DNA of 64,000 nucleotides from Trichosphaerium sp. ATCC 40318. Taxonomy: Eukaryota > Discosea > Flabellinia > Trichosidae. The stretch spans positions 372,001 to 436,000 of the forward strand of contig JALMLS010000376.1 of the NCBI GenBank assembly GCA_038496445.1, read 5' to 3'. Shown one piece after another: positions 12,481 to 25,990 of this stretch (positions are counted from its first letter, which is position 1; each line of letters opens with the position of its first letter). The translations under genes and the position numbers were made by a program. The notes beneath the pieces were generated by a model. The model was given only the letters and a program-made list of their open reading frames with translations. It was not told the origin of the DNA and made no database searches.

Positions 12481-13372
12481 ATTGTTATTTAGACAGCGAA
12501 TAGACAGAACAATAAAGTGTTTAGTAATTTCTTTATCTTTGTTTTTTTGCCAATCCTATTTTAAAGTACACTACAACATACCAGAAACACTACACTGTGT
12601 AGTCTGTGCCCGCTTCGTTCAGAAACAAGATCACAAACAATGGCGACAGCCTTTTTCTGCTGTAAAAAGCGACAAATGAGCTCATGTAGATTTAATAGGG
12701 AGAAATTTATAAGCTGTCTGAGTACTTGTTGACGCGAGCGAGTAACTACGCTCTCCGTTGCGAATCACTCATGAATTCTAACCAGTAAAAACTATCGGAT
12801 ACGCTTTCCGACGCGTTTATTGAGCGTACGGCGTTCAAACAAACTTAAATTACTTACTTCCAGAAAAATTACTGTACTATTCAAACAAGGGAAACGTTAG
12901 AGGTTCCTGTACTGTAATACGGGATGTATTACTTCGCGGTGGAGCGTCACTTTCTTTTTTATTACTCTGTGCTCGCAGTAAAAGGAAAATCAGTGTACAC
13001 TTTCAAACCAAAGTATGCCTTCGCAAACACAGCCAGGCTTCATATTATTCTGTTACATAAAAAACTTTCGAAAGAAAAGTAAGTCCAACTACGCAAAAAG
13101 GGGAACACGTAGTTACAAAAAATATCGCCTATGTTGTATTAGAAATAGGTTTACAAGTACCCCAGCTTCACCAAACAAGCGAACATCGGACAAAAACCAA
13201 AAAGTTTTACCAAAAAAAAAAAACCAACGACATTTTTTATCACGTGTTTTGCCGTTTCTCCGCGGCAAAATTATCATTCCTCTATGAACATTCTTTTGCG
13301 TTTTACAATTTAAATGTGAGACAATGTCGTACAAAAGAGAAAATTTTCTATTTATTTACGAGTATCACCAAG
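12481..13372. other. intergenic, no clear gene
   Basis: Holds the end of the degenerate ADAM-like region and the cellobiohydrolase promoter. A 17-base sequence AATCCTATTTTAAAGTA at 12552-12568 repeats one at 12162-12178; both could be intron 3' ends. A short open stretch after it (CVVCARF, ending at a TGA near 12679) might be a last fragment of the same relic. Nothing else is supported. Confidence 0.35.
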
Positions 13373-14982
13373 ATGACCACGCTTGCTGCTCTTTCGGTTT
13401 TATTACTTGCTGTGGCGTTTGCGCAACAAATCGGCACAAACCAAGCTGAAACGCACCCAACTATCTCTATTCAACAATGTACAGGCTCAGGACAATGTCA
13501 AACGCAATCCAGATCTATTGTACTCGACTCAAATTGGCGATGGACCCACGCAGTAGGAGGATACACCAACTGCTTCACCGGTAACCTATGGAACGAAACC
13601 GCATGCCCAGACCCTGCGACTTGCGCCACAAACTGCGCCATCGATGGAGCTGATTACGAAGGCACTTACGGTATCAAAGCCGGTGGAAACTCTGTTGCTT
13701 TGAAGCTAGTGACAGTAGGCCAGTACGATACCAACGTTGGCTCCAGAGTTTACCTCATGGAAGACGAAGAGCACTACCAGATGTTCAAACTTAAGAATCG
13801 CGAATTTACCATGGACGTTGACGTTTCACAACTCCCTTGCGGTTTGAATGGAGCAGTATACTTTGTAGAGATGGACGCTGATGGTGGCATGTCAAAATTC
13901 CCTTCAAATAAAGCAGGTACGCTTTGCACTCCGTACAAATGTTTTTCCAGAAAACAAAAAAGTTTTTTCGAACTTTATTTTCTGACACCTTCTTTTCTCA
14001 GGTGCCAAGTACGGTACTGGTTACTGTGATGCACAATGCCCACACGACATGAAATGGATCAACGGTGAAGCCAACTTATTGGACTGGACACCAGACCCAA
14101 ACAACAAAAACTCTGGCGTCGGAAAGTACGGTACTTGCTGTAACGAGATGGATATCTGGGAAGCAAACAGCATGGCTACTGCATACACACCTCACGTATG
14201 TTCAGTAAATGGTCAATACAGATGCTCTGGAACCGAGTGCGGCGACAATGGAGCTGATAGATACTTGGGCGTTTGTGATAAAGATGGATGCGATTTCAAC
14301 TCTTACAGACTTGGAAACCAGGACTTTTTTGGTGAAGGTAAAACTGTTGACACAAAACAAAAGGTCACAGTAGTTACACAATTTATCACTGCAGACGGAA
14401 CTGATACCGGAGACCTATCTGAAATCAAGCGGTACGACCTACATAGTTCATCTTTTTTTTACATTTTTTCTGTCATGTTGCTTTGTCCCGTTCTCTGACG
14501 CTTGGTTTAGTTTCTATGTTCAAAATGGAAAGGTTATCCCTAACTCGTACATAAGCTATTCAGGCAATGTTTCATCAACAAATTCAGTAACAGACAAATT
14601 CTGCACTGAGATCAAGTCTTTCTTTGGTGATAATCCAGCCTTCGAAAAGAAGGGTGGTTTGAAAGCTATGGGCGAATCTCTTGAACGTGGTGTTGTACTT
14701 GTAATGAGCCTTTGGGATGACTACTACGCATACATGTTGTGGTTGGACTCAAGCTACCCAACTGACGAGCCACCAACCAAACCAGGTGTTGCACGTGGTG
14801 CGTGATGCTTTGTAGTATTTTTTTTTTGCTATCCTCTTCTCATTTTCTCAATAGGACCTTGCCCAACTTCCTCAGGAAGACCACAGGATGTAGAGAGCAA
14901 ATACCCTGACTCCACTGTTACATACAGCAACATCAAATACGGCGCAATTAACTCTACTTTCTCTGCTACCTTTAACTTCTAA
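13373..14982 (+). CDS. GH7 cellobiohydrolase (reducing-end cellulase)
   Basis: Four exons (13373-13916, 14002-14431, 14511-14797, 14855-14982) sum to 1389 nt and encode 462 residues, the length of a GH7 catalytic domain. [19 protein letters not shown] is a signal peptide. The N-terminus ([11 protein letters not shown], then LDSNWRWTH) is typical of the family. The catalytic motif ExDxxE is intact as [12 protein letters not shown], giving E230, D232 and E235. WLDSSYPTD and the closing [13 protein letters not shown] are also GH7-like. Enzymes of this family cut cellobiose from cellulose chains with retention of configuration; others are endoglucanases. Loop lengths, not judged here, decide which. 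There is no carbohydrate-binding module or linker after the catalytic domain. It should be secreted. AATAAA lies about 40 bases past the stop. Confidence 0.95.
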
Positions 14983-15715
14983 ACAAAACGAAAAAATCTT
15001 TTGTTAATGAGTTGTATCAAATAAACAACTCTCAAGAGTTAATGCGCACAAAAATATTTTGTTTTTTTTTCTTTCGTTAACGAAAAAGAATTTGAGACTT
15101 GTACTAGGCCTATGTTTTGTTTAAGCACTCCTTGTTGTATGACAACTGATTGTGCATAGTAGGAGATATCAGCGGCAACAAATACTTGCGTTCAAAATGT
15201 TGTTTTTCTCGTTTTGATAGCCTGTTTTAGCAGATTGTTCTTTACAGTTCCAAATTGATTATTTTATCGTTTATATTTGCACGTGGTTCATGCGTTTAAT
15301 TTCAAAAAATGCTTTCTTGCTCCCTAACTCTCCCTTTGCTCAATACGCATTAAAATAGCGTAAAAACAACTTCACGGTTCTAACAAGGCCAAAAAACACA
15401 TTTTCAGGAACAATCACACGCCGAAATTAGTCTTTTATACTAAATCATTGTTTACGTACGTCCTTAGTTTATTAAGACGCGCAACAGCTGTATATACGTT
15501 ATCAAAACACAAATCGAAATGAAATACTGCGTATTTTCTGTGTTTTGCGGCCGATATTTGCGGTCTTCGTAAACACGTTATACAACAATAAAATAGGCAC
15601 ATATGTGTATTTCGGAGTTGTTTGCAACCAACATCCTTTTATAGGTTTAAAGATGCAAGTTGCAAAAGTTGATGGAAACTCTTTGACTACAGCATAAATT
15701 TATACTATAACGAAG
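14983..15715. other. intergenic, 3' UTR and promoter
   Basis: AT-rich spacer between two genes on the same strand. It holds the cellobiohydrolase 3' UTR and, close to 15700, a TATACTATAA run just before the next start codon. No open frame or repeat of note. Confidence 0.5.
15020..15025 (+). terminator. poly(A) signal of cellobiohydrolase gene
   Basis: AATAAA 38 bases after the TAA stop, followed by T-rich sequence; placement fits a cleavage/polyadenylation signal. Confidence 0.5.
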
Positions 15716-18700
15716 ATGAAAGCTGTCTTAGGCCTTGTTTTGGGTACGTCTTAACCTCCTTTAACATTTACAATAAACAGAAACTACTCTACAATTTTGT
15801 GACTTTTTTTGTTTTGTGCACTCTTACACGAACAACCAAGTGCAATAACACGATTTCGCTATGCAATTATTGCAATATTAACGTATTTTAGCCTTGGCTG
15901 TCTTGAGCGTTTACGCCACATCAGTAGTAAGACAATGTCACGCAGATGAGTGCGCTGCACTTCCTGTACCAGCCGTAGTTGCCGCTGAATGTCTTGATGG
16001 CTCAACCGCTGGCGCTTTATGTACATACAACTGGAACTCAGGTGCCTGCGAATGGAGAGTGAAGAAATGTCCAACAGGTAAACACAAAGCGCTCTTTTTT
16101 TTTGTGGATTTTCTTTTTTTTGGATATTTTGACAAACTCCTAATCGTTGTTTTCTAGACTACTGCTTCCCAAACCCTTGCCCATACGGTCAATCTTGCAA
16201 AAGTGCTGCTCCAGATACAGTTAATGTAGCTTTTACTTGTGAGTGCCCAGTTTGCGAAAACCCAGACAACAAACCTGTTTGTGGTAGTGATGGCGTCACA
16301 TATGATGCTCTCTGCAAATTGAGAACTGCTTCATGCAAAGCTGTAAAGAACGGTAGCAGCCCAATTACTGTCAAATGTGATTCTGCTTGCAATGTACGTA
16401 TTTTTTGTCTCTTTTCCTCTTTTTTGGCGTTTTCAATTAATTTTCTTGTTAGGACTGTGTTGATGATCCATGTAATCCAAACCCTTGCTTTGATAACGAA
16501 AAATGTACTGCTATTGCCGCTGTATCTGCTTTCGATAGACCAACATTCAATTGTGCATGTGACGAAACCTGCACTGACGAAGTTGACCCAGTTTGCGGTA
16601 CTGACGGTGTTACATACGGTAACCCTTGCGAATTGAGAGTTGCTATTTGCAAAGCTCGCAAAGAAGGAAAACGTCTATGGAAAAACTGCGTTGGCGAATG
16701 TCCAGTACGTGTTCATTAATAGCTAGTTTTGATTTTTAAGGTTTTATGAATCGTAACTCATTTTTTTTTTCTTAGTGCGTTGTTGACCCAAAGCCATGTG
16801 ACTCCGAACCTTGTAATGATAACGAAGTTTGTGTTGAAGAACCAAACACTGCTATCGGATACTCTTGCAATTGTAAGAGCATCAGAGATTGTCCTCTAAC
16901 CATTGCATACGCACCAGTTTGTGGTCCAGACTACAACGTGTACGATAGCCAATGTGCTTTGGATATTGCTCTTTGCAAAGCTGAACAAACCAATGAACCT
17001 CTTGTATGCGTCACTGATTCAAGAAACCCAGTATGCGGTTCTGATGGTGTTACATACACTGATGAATGTGACTTGAAAAAGGCTAACTGTGCTTCTATCA
17101 TCAAAACTGGTGAACGTATCACAAAAACATGTGACGGCGATTGCGCTTCATGCCAAGTCAGTAAGTAACTTAACCTTTTTTTCTCTTTTTCTTCTTTCTA
17201 CCATGTTTCGTTTCTTCATCGTTATTAATAATTATCACCTAGACTGCTTGTGGAATCCTTGTGATATCAAGAACAATTGTACTGAACAATACCGTTGTCA
17301 ACAAGACCCAGCCACTTGCGAGCCAATCTACTATGATCCAGATACTGGTGATAAAGTATGCTGCGGTGGATGTACTTCTGATGCCCAATGTCCTTCTGAT
17401 GAACAAAGATGTGTCAGAGACACAACCAAAAACTGCGGCAAATGTGTCCGTTACTTGTGTAAGCTTTGTTCTTTTTTTCAAAACAATATCAATACTCATT
17501 TCTTTTTAGCTTGCGACTGTGATGCTGGTAATGCTACTTGTCCTGATGGCAAACCAAAGTACTACTGTACTCGCCCTAACCTCTTTACTGCTTGCGTAAA
17601 GAAAGAAAGAGACTGTGATTGCCCAGATGTATGCACAAGAGAATTCGACCCAGTATGTGGTACCGATGGTAAAACATACTCAAACGAGTGCCACCTCAAA
17701 TCCCAGAAATGCAGAAACGACCCAACTCTCGATATCGCCTCCCAAGGTGCTTGTCGCGATGACTGCCACTGTGGTTTTGGCGCTACTAACGCCAAATGTG
17801 TCGTAAGTGCAGACAACTCTGCAATCCGTGTCTGTGATTGTAACTACCCTTGCCCTGATGTTTGGGAGCCAATCTGTGGTACTGATGGACGTACATACTC
17901 CAACAAATGCGAATTCACCAGAGCTTTGTGTTTGGCACAAACCAACCCTGAAGCCCTTTCAAAACTCGCTGTTGACTGTGAAGGAGAATGCCCTTGCAGT
18001 ACGTTATCTTTTCCTTCTTTTTTACCTATTGTACACGTGCCTTTTTCATTGTTCTTACCTCTTGTTTTAGCAAAGCCTTGTCCTGATGGCATCCCACAAT
18101 ACAGATGCAGAAACCCATGTGACGAATCTACTTTCACTGAGCAAGAGAAACGTTGCGCTTCTAAATTCGAATGCAGACCTAATGTTTGCGGTGGATGTAA
18201 GAAAGAATGGTATTATCCAAACTCTGACAAAAAGGCTTGCTGCCCTGGATGTTGTAACAGCGTCTGTGTCGATGGACAATGTAAAAGAAACTTTGAATTA
18301 TCTTCATTGATTTCCCGTTGTCTCATTGACGATCACTGCCCAATCGGAAGTGAATGTGTCAAAGACACAGTAAACACTTGCGGTGGACAATGTAAACCAA
18401 GTACGTCTTTTTTTTCAGAACTTTCCAGACAAAATCGTCAACATCCTGTAATCTCTTTTCTAATGATTTTTTTCTAGTCTGTGAAGGTAGATGTGACCCT
18501 CTCCCTGAACCTAAACAATGCCGTGATGGTTCTGAAAAGAAATACCAATGCGTCCGTGATGTTGATACATTCAGATGTGTTCCTAAAGTCGAAGACTGCC
18601 CACGCTGTCAAACACTCGGAAAAGTATGCAGACGCTCACCAACCGGTCCTGAGCTTCCTTGCTGCGGAAAAGACAACATTTGCGGTAAACGCGGTGTATG

Positions 18701-20156
18701 TGTACGCAAGTACCCTAACCCAATCAACTGCTTGCTCCTATCTGGTTCCAAGGAAAGATGTATTGCTCATCCACACTGCGGTTTCACACAAGTCACATGG
18801 CCTACTAAGTCCCCAACAACACTTGCTCCTTCAACAAGATCCCCAACAAAGGCTCCTGTTACAAGAGCTCCTGTTGAAACAAAAGAACCAACAAAGGCTC
18901 CTCTCTCTGTAACTTTCGCACCTGCTGAAACAAGAGAACCAACAAAGGCTCCTCTCTCTGTCACTTTCGCACCTGCTGAAACAAGAGAACCAACAACAAA
19001 AGCACCTACTGGTGATGTAACAAAAGAACCTACAACAAAGGCACCTGTCCGCGATGTAACAACAGCACCAACAACAAAGGCACCTACTGGTGATGTAACA
19101 AGAGAACCTACAACAAAGGCACCTCTTGGTGATGTAGTAACAATTGAACCAACAACAAAGGCCCCTCCAACAACTGAGTCCCCAACAGAAGATAGAACTA
19201 CACAACCTCCAACAAGAGAAGACAACACAGTAACAGAAACACCAACAACCATACAACCAGCTTCAACTGAATCTCCAACTACTGCACCACCATCAGATCG
19301 CCAAAGAAAGAGATCAACTGAAGTCGATGTTAACTTGTGCTTCCCTTGCTGGTTATCTCCTATCCTCAAAAAGGTACGAACAAACCGCTTCCCATTAAGT
19401 TTCGAAGAAAAACCCCTCGCTTAACTTCTCATCATTTGCTTACCTTTTTCTTTCTAGTTGTACGGTATCGATCTCCTCGGATGCTGTGGACATAACAACC
19501 CACAATCTGAAGCACGCTGCAGAGCCCAACCAGGAACATGTGGATGGAACGCAGAAACAAAAGACTGCGTTGATTGCCGTATTGACCCAGAAGGAACAGG
19601 ATGTAATAATGAAGAATGTCCAGAATGCCCAGAACCAGATTGCCCAGAAGAAGAGCAATTCACAAGAAAATGGGGAGACTGCAAGTGCAAAATGTGCAAG
19701 AAATGTGTTGAACCTGATAATGTCAACCAAGTTTGCGGTAGCGACGACAGAGTCCACTGCGTTCCTGGACGTACTGGTGAAGATTGCTCAGAACTCGACC
19801 CTGTCGATCTTGTCAAGCGTGTTGCTCTCTTCTTGCTCAAGAACGGATTGTCGCCACAAGAGATCCGTGAACTCCTCACAGAGCAAACAGATGTCCCAAT
19901 CGAGTACATTACTGTTGATATCGTACCAGAGTCTAAGCGCTCTATTCAACAAACTGATGACGATTTCGTTGAAGTCACTGTCACCATTTGGAAGGGTGCT
20001 GATGACATTGATCCTAACGCTGCTATGAACACAGCCATTGCCAGTCTCAAGAGCAACGGTGATGTTGTAGTACAAGATGCAAACATTGATTCTAGCGCTA
20101 TGACACCTATTGTATCTTTCTTGATCATGGTTGTCGTTGCTGTACTCAGCATGTAA
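15716..20156 (+). CDS. secreted/surface multi-Kazal protein with mucin-like stalk
   Basis: Ten exons give 3717 nt with phases agreeing throughout (1238 residues). They begin at 15716, 15892, 16158, 16453, 16776, 17243, 17510, 18071, 18478 and 19458. [18 protein letters not shown] is a signal peptide. Six Kazal-like modules carry the core PVCGxDGxTYxxxCxL or a close variant: near 16270, 16590, 16915, 17030, 17650 and 17870. Further Cys-rich segments lie between and after them. Exon 9 then encodes a Thr/Pro/Ala repeat stalk (units such as [12 protein letters not shown], 18790-19290) and a dibasic RQRKR site. A final Cys-rich domain, a folded acidic domain and a C-terminal hydrophobic tail ([15 protein letters not shown]) follow, suggesting a GPI anchor or terminal helix. 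Kazal domains usually inhibit serine proteases; that role here is inferred. Six of nine introns start GTACG. Confidence 0.9.
18793..19290 (+). repeat. Thr/Pro-rich stalk repeats
   Basis: In-frame repeats of about 33-66 bases encode units such as [17 protein letters not shown] (twice, nearly identical DNA) and EPTTKAP followed by a short GDVT or similar. Such tracts are usually O-glycosylated stalks. Copy number is likely to vary between strains. Confidence 0.8.
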
Positions 20157-20572
20157 GGGTATTATAAAATTGCCATTTTATATGTTTTTTATTAACAAAA
20201 AAACGACGTTGGCAAATAAAGTGTGAAATAGTTATGAAAAATAGAAAAATAAACCCTTTTACGCACACTAGATAAGTTCGTTTTCTGTATATTTTATATC
20301 AAAAAAGATTCGCGAAGTAATGTAATGTAAATGTGCAGCTCAAATTTGAAAGTTGTTGAATTTGCTTTACAACTTGCCAGTTTGTTATTTGAACGAATAG
20401 CCTTATGTAGTGTTACCTTCCAGCAAATTGAGACTTAACACTAATAGAGTCTTTGTTGGAGTTGTACATTGAAACCATTATGACGTTTGTAGGTGAAAAA
20501 GTTAGAAACTTTGCTGTTAACAACTTTTTTTGCTTTGACTTTTTTATTGATCCGATATAACTAATTATGTTA
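20157..20572. other. convergent intergenic region
   Basis: Spacer between the convergent Kazal and first receptor genes. AT-rich, presumably two 3' UTRs; I see no gene in it. Confidence 0.5.
20214..20219 (+). terminator. poly(A) signal of Kazal gene
   Basis: AATAAA about 58 bases past the stop codon in AT-rich sequence; fits a polyadenylation signal. Confidence 0.4.
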
Positions 20573-23500
20573 TTATAGCGTTTTTTTGCTACTAGAGCTT
20601 GACAAGCTTGGCGATTCTGTGGGTTGCAGTTTATGACTATTGTTCTTTAGCTCTTGCAACTCTTTCTTAACCCTTTCAAGTTCATTTTTCAAATCTTCAT
20701 TTGTTTTCCCATCAGTTGCTGCATTTGATAAAGAAATTGTCTTGCTCCTTTTAGCAGCAGAATATTTATTTGCACTATTTAATAAAGAGTTAAGGTAACA
20801 AAGAGTACTGATAGTTGTAGTGGTGTATGTACGTTATTGATAGCTCAGATTCAGATCGAGTGAAGATCATCCATAATTTTGGAACAAAGATCATTCCAAG
20901 GGTTACTAACATGATAATTAGTGATGTGTCTCAGTATTATACGAAAAGTAGTTTATCTTACCTGTAGCTACAAACCATATACCAAGTGATACAACAATAC
21001 TGACTGTACTGTATGATGAAGGAGAGTTTACAGTGTATCCAAATATAAGTAGAAGTGTTCCCCAAATAAGGTCGTTGTAGATAACTGCTGCCATCCATCG
21101 TGATTCGTTGTACAAACTTGGTACTTTTCTTACTGCAAAGGCAAAGTAAGCGCCAACAAGAACAACAAGTCCCTAAAGCAGTTTAAGTTAAAGTTCGATT
21201 GTTTTATTGTTTTAAAGAAAAAATCAAGTATTTAGTGATAGTGTTTACGTACTTCGTATACTACTGTCAGAATCAAGAGTACACTACCATATCTACTACT
21301 ACATTTGCCAAGTAAAAAATCGTTGTTATTAGGATCAATGATATGTTTGAGTTTATTACGAGATGTGACAGTCCAAATAATGAGTATTATCTCGTGATGT
21401 TATGGCATTTTAGTCGAAATAAAAAAAAAAGTGTTTTTTGGATACGAGTTGCGCAAAGACTGCGGCCAATGTCATTCGAATAATCTCAGTAAAGGATATA
21501 AACGCTCTTGATACATTCACCTTACTGAACAGTCTCTTTATACGGTACGTTTTGGCAACCAAAGGTCTAAAGAAAAAAAGTTGAAAGACGATCTCCACAT
21601 CTTTTGGTTTGTTGCTCTGTACTTACGCGAGAGTTATAATAAATCCCATCAAAGGCAACCACACTCGGAGCTCACAAAGTATCTCTGAAACAGGAGCAAT
21701 CCTAACAATTCCAATCAGTTTTTTGTAAAATGAGTAAAATCTTGTTTTGCGCGTACCATGCGACTGCACCAGCGTATGATACGAGTACACCAAATAGAAT
21801 CAAAAGAAGGAACTCTCTGGTTGCTGCACGCAAAACGACGCTCGATTTCCTGTAATTTAAAAGTCGTTAGAGAACAAAGAGAGAACAAGACACAAAAAGA
21901 AATTCATCAAGAACATACCAAAAAAATACAACAAAGACAGATATAGAAATTACAGGGGTGCCTAATACCAATAGAACAAGCACTAGAATAACAGCTGGTT
22001 CATTCCATCTACTTCTTATATCCCCTGACACAATCAATACAAGAGTATTATTTACCATTGTAAGGATTCCATAGTAATCTGTTTCACCCAAGTTTATCAC
22101 AACATCTGTAAACTTAGTTGTGTCTATCTCTGTTTCATTTGTGAATTTCATCAAAGAAAATGAATCACCAAGTTTTACGGTTTGATTTGTAGATACTTCA
22201 ATACGAAGAGTGCCATCTGAAGAGAGGTTCGTTAAAATCACGTGATTTGAGAGAAAGTAAATGCGTTGTGAATGCAGAAAAACTGGTACGTACTCAGTTC
22301 TGGTTCTACTTCCCAATTTATAAACGATGTGTTGAGATACATTTGTATTGTACTTTCAGGATAAAAGAAAGTAGGTAAGTTTATCGTTATTTCACCCTAA
22401 AATAACAGAACATTAATTTATAAAACTGTAAAAAAAATACAAGAAAACAGAATTTTTGATTACTTACTCCTACTTCAAGTGTAGCATTCTCAAATCCAAT
22501 CGCTGATGAATCACTCGATATTTCTATTGTATTTTCAATGCTCATTACACCTCCATTGTCATTTCGGATATATGTGTTCACAGGTTTAAAAGCTAACTGA
22601 GTTGCTGTTTCGTTGTCAAGGCTATCTATTTTTGCTTTAGTGTCAAAACATCCAACAACTTACTATTGCTCCCTATTGTGCTGTTTTCAAAAACTAAGCC
22701 TACTGTTGTACTAGTTTCGATAAAGAGTATTCCTATTTCACTTTAATCTTTGTTACTACGAAAAAACCCAAGTAACTACCATTGTTTTCTATTGTGATGT
22801 TTTCGAAAACTAAGTCTCCTAGCTTTAATGTGGATTCACTTCCGCTTGTAAAGACCATCTCTGCTGTGTCGTCTGATTGCTCAATTCCATCAAATGTGGT
22901 GTATCCCTTTTGATACAAGGTCAAAACCAACAAAAGAAAAAATCACTACATACAATGATGGTTCCCTCAACTGAAAGCGAGAAAGATTTTGTGATTGTGA
23001 ATGAGCTGTTTGGGTGAATAACTAAAGATCCACCCACAGCAGTAAGGCTGAGAAGTGTAAACGGTTCATAGTTGTTCCAAACACCAATAGGTGGTACACC
23101 AATATTCTCAAATACATTCCCTAAGATAAGACGTCAATCGTTTACCTCAATCTACTTCTAAACGTTACCGTGAGGTCTAGAAGGTAAGAAACCTTCAATA
23201 TCGTATGGAGTTGATGATGTGAAAGTATTATTAAACATATGGACAGGTGAGCTGCCGGACAAAGCTATGAAAGAAATGTAAAGCAACAAGCAAAAAAAAA
23301 AAGCACTTACCATGTTGGCTGTTCAAATTAAAGTGGCATCCCTTCACAGTGATGTTGGTACCAATAATACGCATACCACCGCCAATTTCAGCCCTGTTGT
23401 CTTCAATATAACAGTCTTGAATAACTCCAAGTGAACCACCGTATGACATTGCACCGCCGTTTTGAGTTGCAGTGTTTCTTGTAAAATTACATCGAGAAAC

Positions 23501-25990
23501 TGTAACAGGCTTGTCAGCACGTATACCACCTCCATTGCCATCATTTCCGTTGCCAGAGCCAGCTGAGTTTTCTAAGAATGTACAATCCGATATTTCTTCA
23601 TCCGCTCCATGGGAACTTCTAGCGCCATGAATTGCAGCGCCTCTTGATGTTGCTTCATTTTTCTCAAAGTGACAAAAGCGAACGTGGAAATCAATATTAT
23701 TTAAAAAGTATAGCCCTCCTCCAGTACTAGCCTTGTTGCCAATGAAATCTAGATGCTCAAGAAGAGTATGATTATTTTGAAAGTAGATCCACGCTCCTCC
23801 TCCGTTATCTCTAGCAATATTTTCCTTGAACAGTACATGACTCAATGTAACATTGCGGTTATGCTAGAAAAATCATGTTAAAATAGGCGCTTGTGAAAAT
23901 ACAGAATAATCACGTGTGATAAAGGTGTCTCACTCTGAGAATTGATCACAAACTTGTTGGCAAAAAACACGCAACGTACTTCGAGTATATAGAAACCACC
24001 TCCGTTATCTCTTGCTTCGTTTTTTATAAACGAAGAATGCTCTAATGTGATATTTTCGTTGTAGTCACTTATAAATATACCAGCTAAAATAATACATTAG
24101 CAAAGGTACACAACTTTGGGTACAATAATTCAAAACAAAAGCCCTAACATACCACCGTCATCTCTAGCGTAGTTTCCTTCAATATGAACGTCTCTGAACA
24201 ATACATTCTTGTTATAATCGTTGATGAATATTCCAGCAGCGTCTCTGTCAGCATAATTATTGAGGAACTGAGACTTTGTAATGATGTAATTAGTGTTGTT
24301 GTCACCCATGTAAATACCACAACCGTCTGTACAGTTATTGTGTTCAAATAAACATTCCTGTATCACAACATTGTCACTATTCACAATATACAATCCACCG
24401 TCCATAACGTTATATCTATTAAATACTTATTGAAGTCCATGACTTTTGTCATGCAAAAAAATTCTTAAATCTAGTTGTATTAATACCTGAAGGTACAGAA
24501 CTCAACGACAGAATCTGCTATGTTCTCAAGGAATACAACTGCAATACAGTTAATCATACGATTTTACAGATATGAAAGGTACCTCCTGTTTCCCCTTCAT
24601 TTGATACAAAAGAACAGTTCCGCATATTGAATTTGGAAGGAGTGTCATCATTGACGATATCTTGTAGAGTGATTAATCAAACAATACATTATTATGCTTT
24701 GTGTTAGTATGTGTACTTATTGCAGATCCTTTGATAGCATAGTTATTTGTGAATGTACAATCTTGAACATCCATGTCGATGTATCCGAAGCCATAGACAA
24801 CTCCTTTTGACATTTTATTAGAAACAAAAACTGCACGTAGATTTTTGTGATTTACCTTCGCCGACTACTTGATTGTCATCGAACAAGCAATTATCCATTT
24901 TAATATTTGCATTGTGCATTCGGACAACTCCAAGACCTCCTTCAGTTTCAATCGTATTTTCTGAAAATGTTACCCTGAAGAAGACATTATTCCAAAGTTG
25001 TTCTACTATCCTACTCACGACGTACCTTGTTAAGTTTAAAGATGAATCCTGGATATATAAAATACCGGAGCCCGAAAAATCATCGGTAACGTTCTCGCCA
25101 CATGCATTCTCAACGAATTTACAATCACTATTGAAAAAGTCAATATTACCCGAAAAAAAAAAGCTTATGTATCCAACAAACCAACACGTGCCTGAACGAA
25201 AAGGCACAACCTTCTCTCGCGAATAGAACTGAACCACCTTGGTTTGGAACCTATTCAATTTTACAGTTACAATCAATCAAAGTGTCAAATAACAGTACCT
25301 CTTCGAACGTTACGTTTGGCATAGTGGCGTTACCGTCCAAGGTATTATTTACAACTGGAGGTGGTGTCGAATTGTCCTATGTGATTTAGCTGGGAGTATA
25401 TTTTACTTATTTGTTTGGATACAACGCGTACCGTTATGTTAGGAAAGTCATAGACGCACTCAGCCCTTGTAAAAGTAATATGAGAGAAACTAATTATTTC
25501 CAAATGTTGCTCATCAAATAGCCGGCCACAAGACTCAATAAAAAACAAGTAATGCTCGAACTCTCCATCAATAACAGTTTCTCCCATTTCAGAACCTGTA
25601 AACCCAAATTAATACGGAAGTTAAATGTTGACGCATTACCTCTAATCTCAATCCCATAAAGGGTATCAGGCGCAGGCCAGTCAAGCCTTGCGTTTCCGAT
25701 GCCTTACAAAAAATTAACACTTTTTACGACTCGATAGTACCTGTGTATGTGCCAGGAGACATGCTTATAACGTCGTTTGGTTTTGCTGCTGTGAATAAAG
25801 CATACCGTAGAGAAAGGCAAGGTGTATTTTCGCTTGTACAATCCCCATTGTCGGAACCTTGAAACAGTTAACTCTTCCAAAGTGGTGGTGAAGGTAATTC
25901 GTTACCTGTTGTATCAACGTATAGTGTAGATGCCCGTGATAGAGTGAATAAGGTTATACTCACCACTATTAGGGAACGTGTTGTGAACAT
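20573..25990 (-). CDS. beta-helix / class C GPCR / coiled-coil receptor, copy A
   Basis: The ATG at 25990 opens a signal peptide (MFTTRSLIVVSITLFTLSRA). The mature start reads TLYVDTTGSDNGDC, typical of secreted right-handed beta-helix proteins. A long ectodomain (about 25700-22350) has Pmp-like repeats: FxxN turns (FIGN, FENAT) and GG[AGI] motifs (NGGGAWIY, NGGAMSYGG, IGGGMRI). The last 1.7 kb encodes seven or more helices. CELRVWLPLMGF plus KTYRIKRLF (TM3 and loop 2) and AVRKVPSLYNESRWMAAVIYND (TM6, shown in part) match class C GPCR hallmarks. The cytoplasmic tail has a short coiled coil (DLKNELERVKKELQELK). The stop is TAA at 20575-20573. Domain order is read directly; ligand and signalling are unknown. 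Its paralogue is the next gene upstream. Confidence 0.8.

Noticed and set aside
18767-19369. Minus-strand Val/Gly-rich ORF
   Set aside because: Antisense of the Thr/Pro repeat stalk of the Kazal protein.
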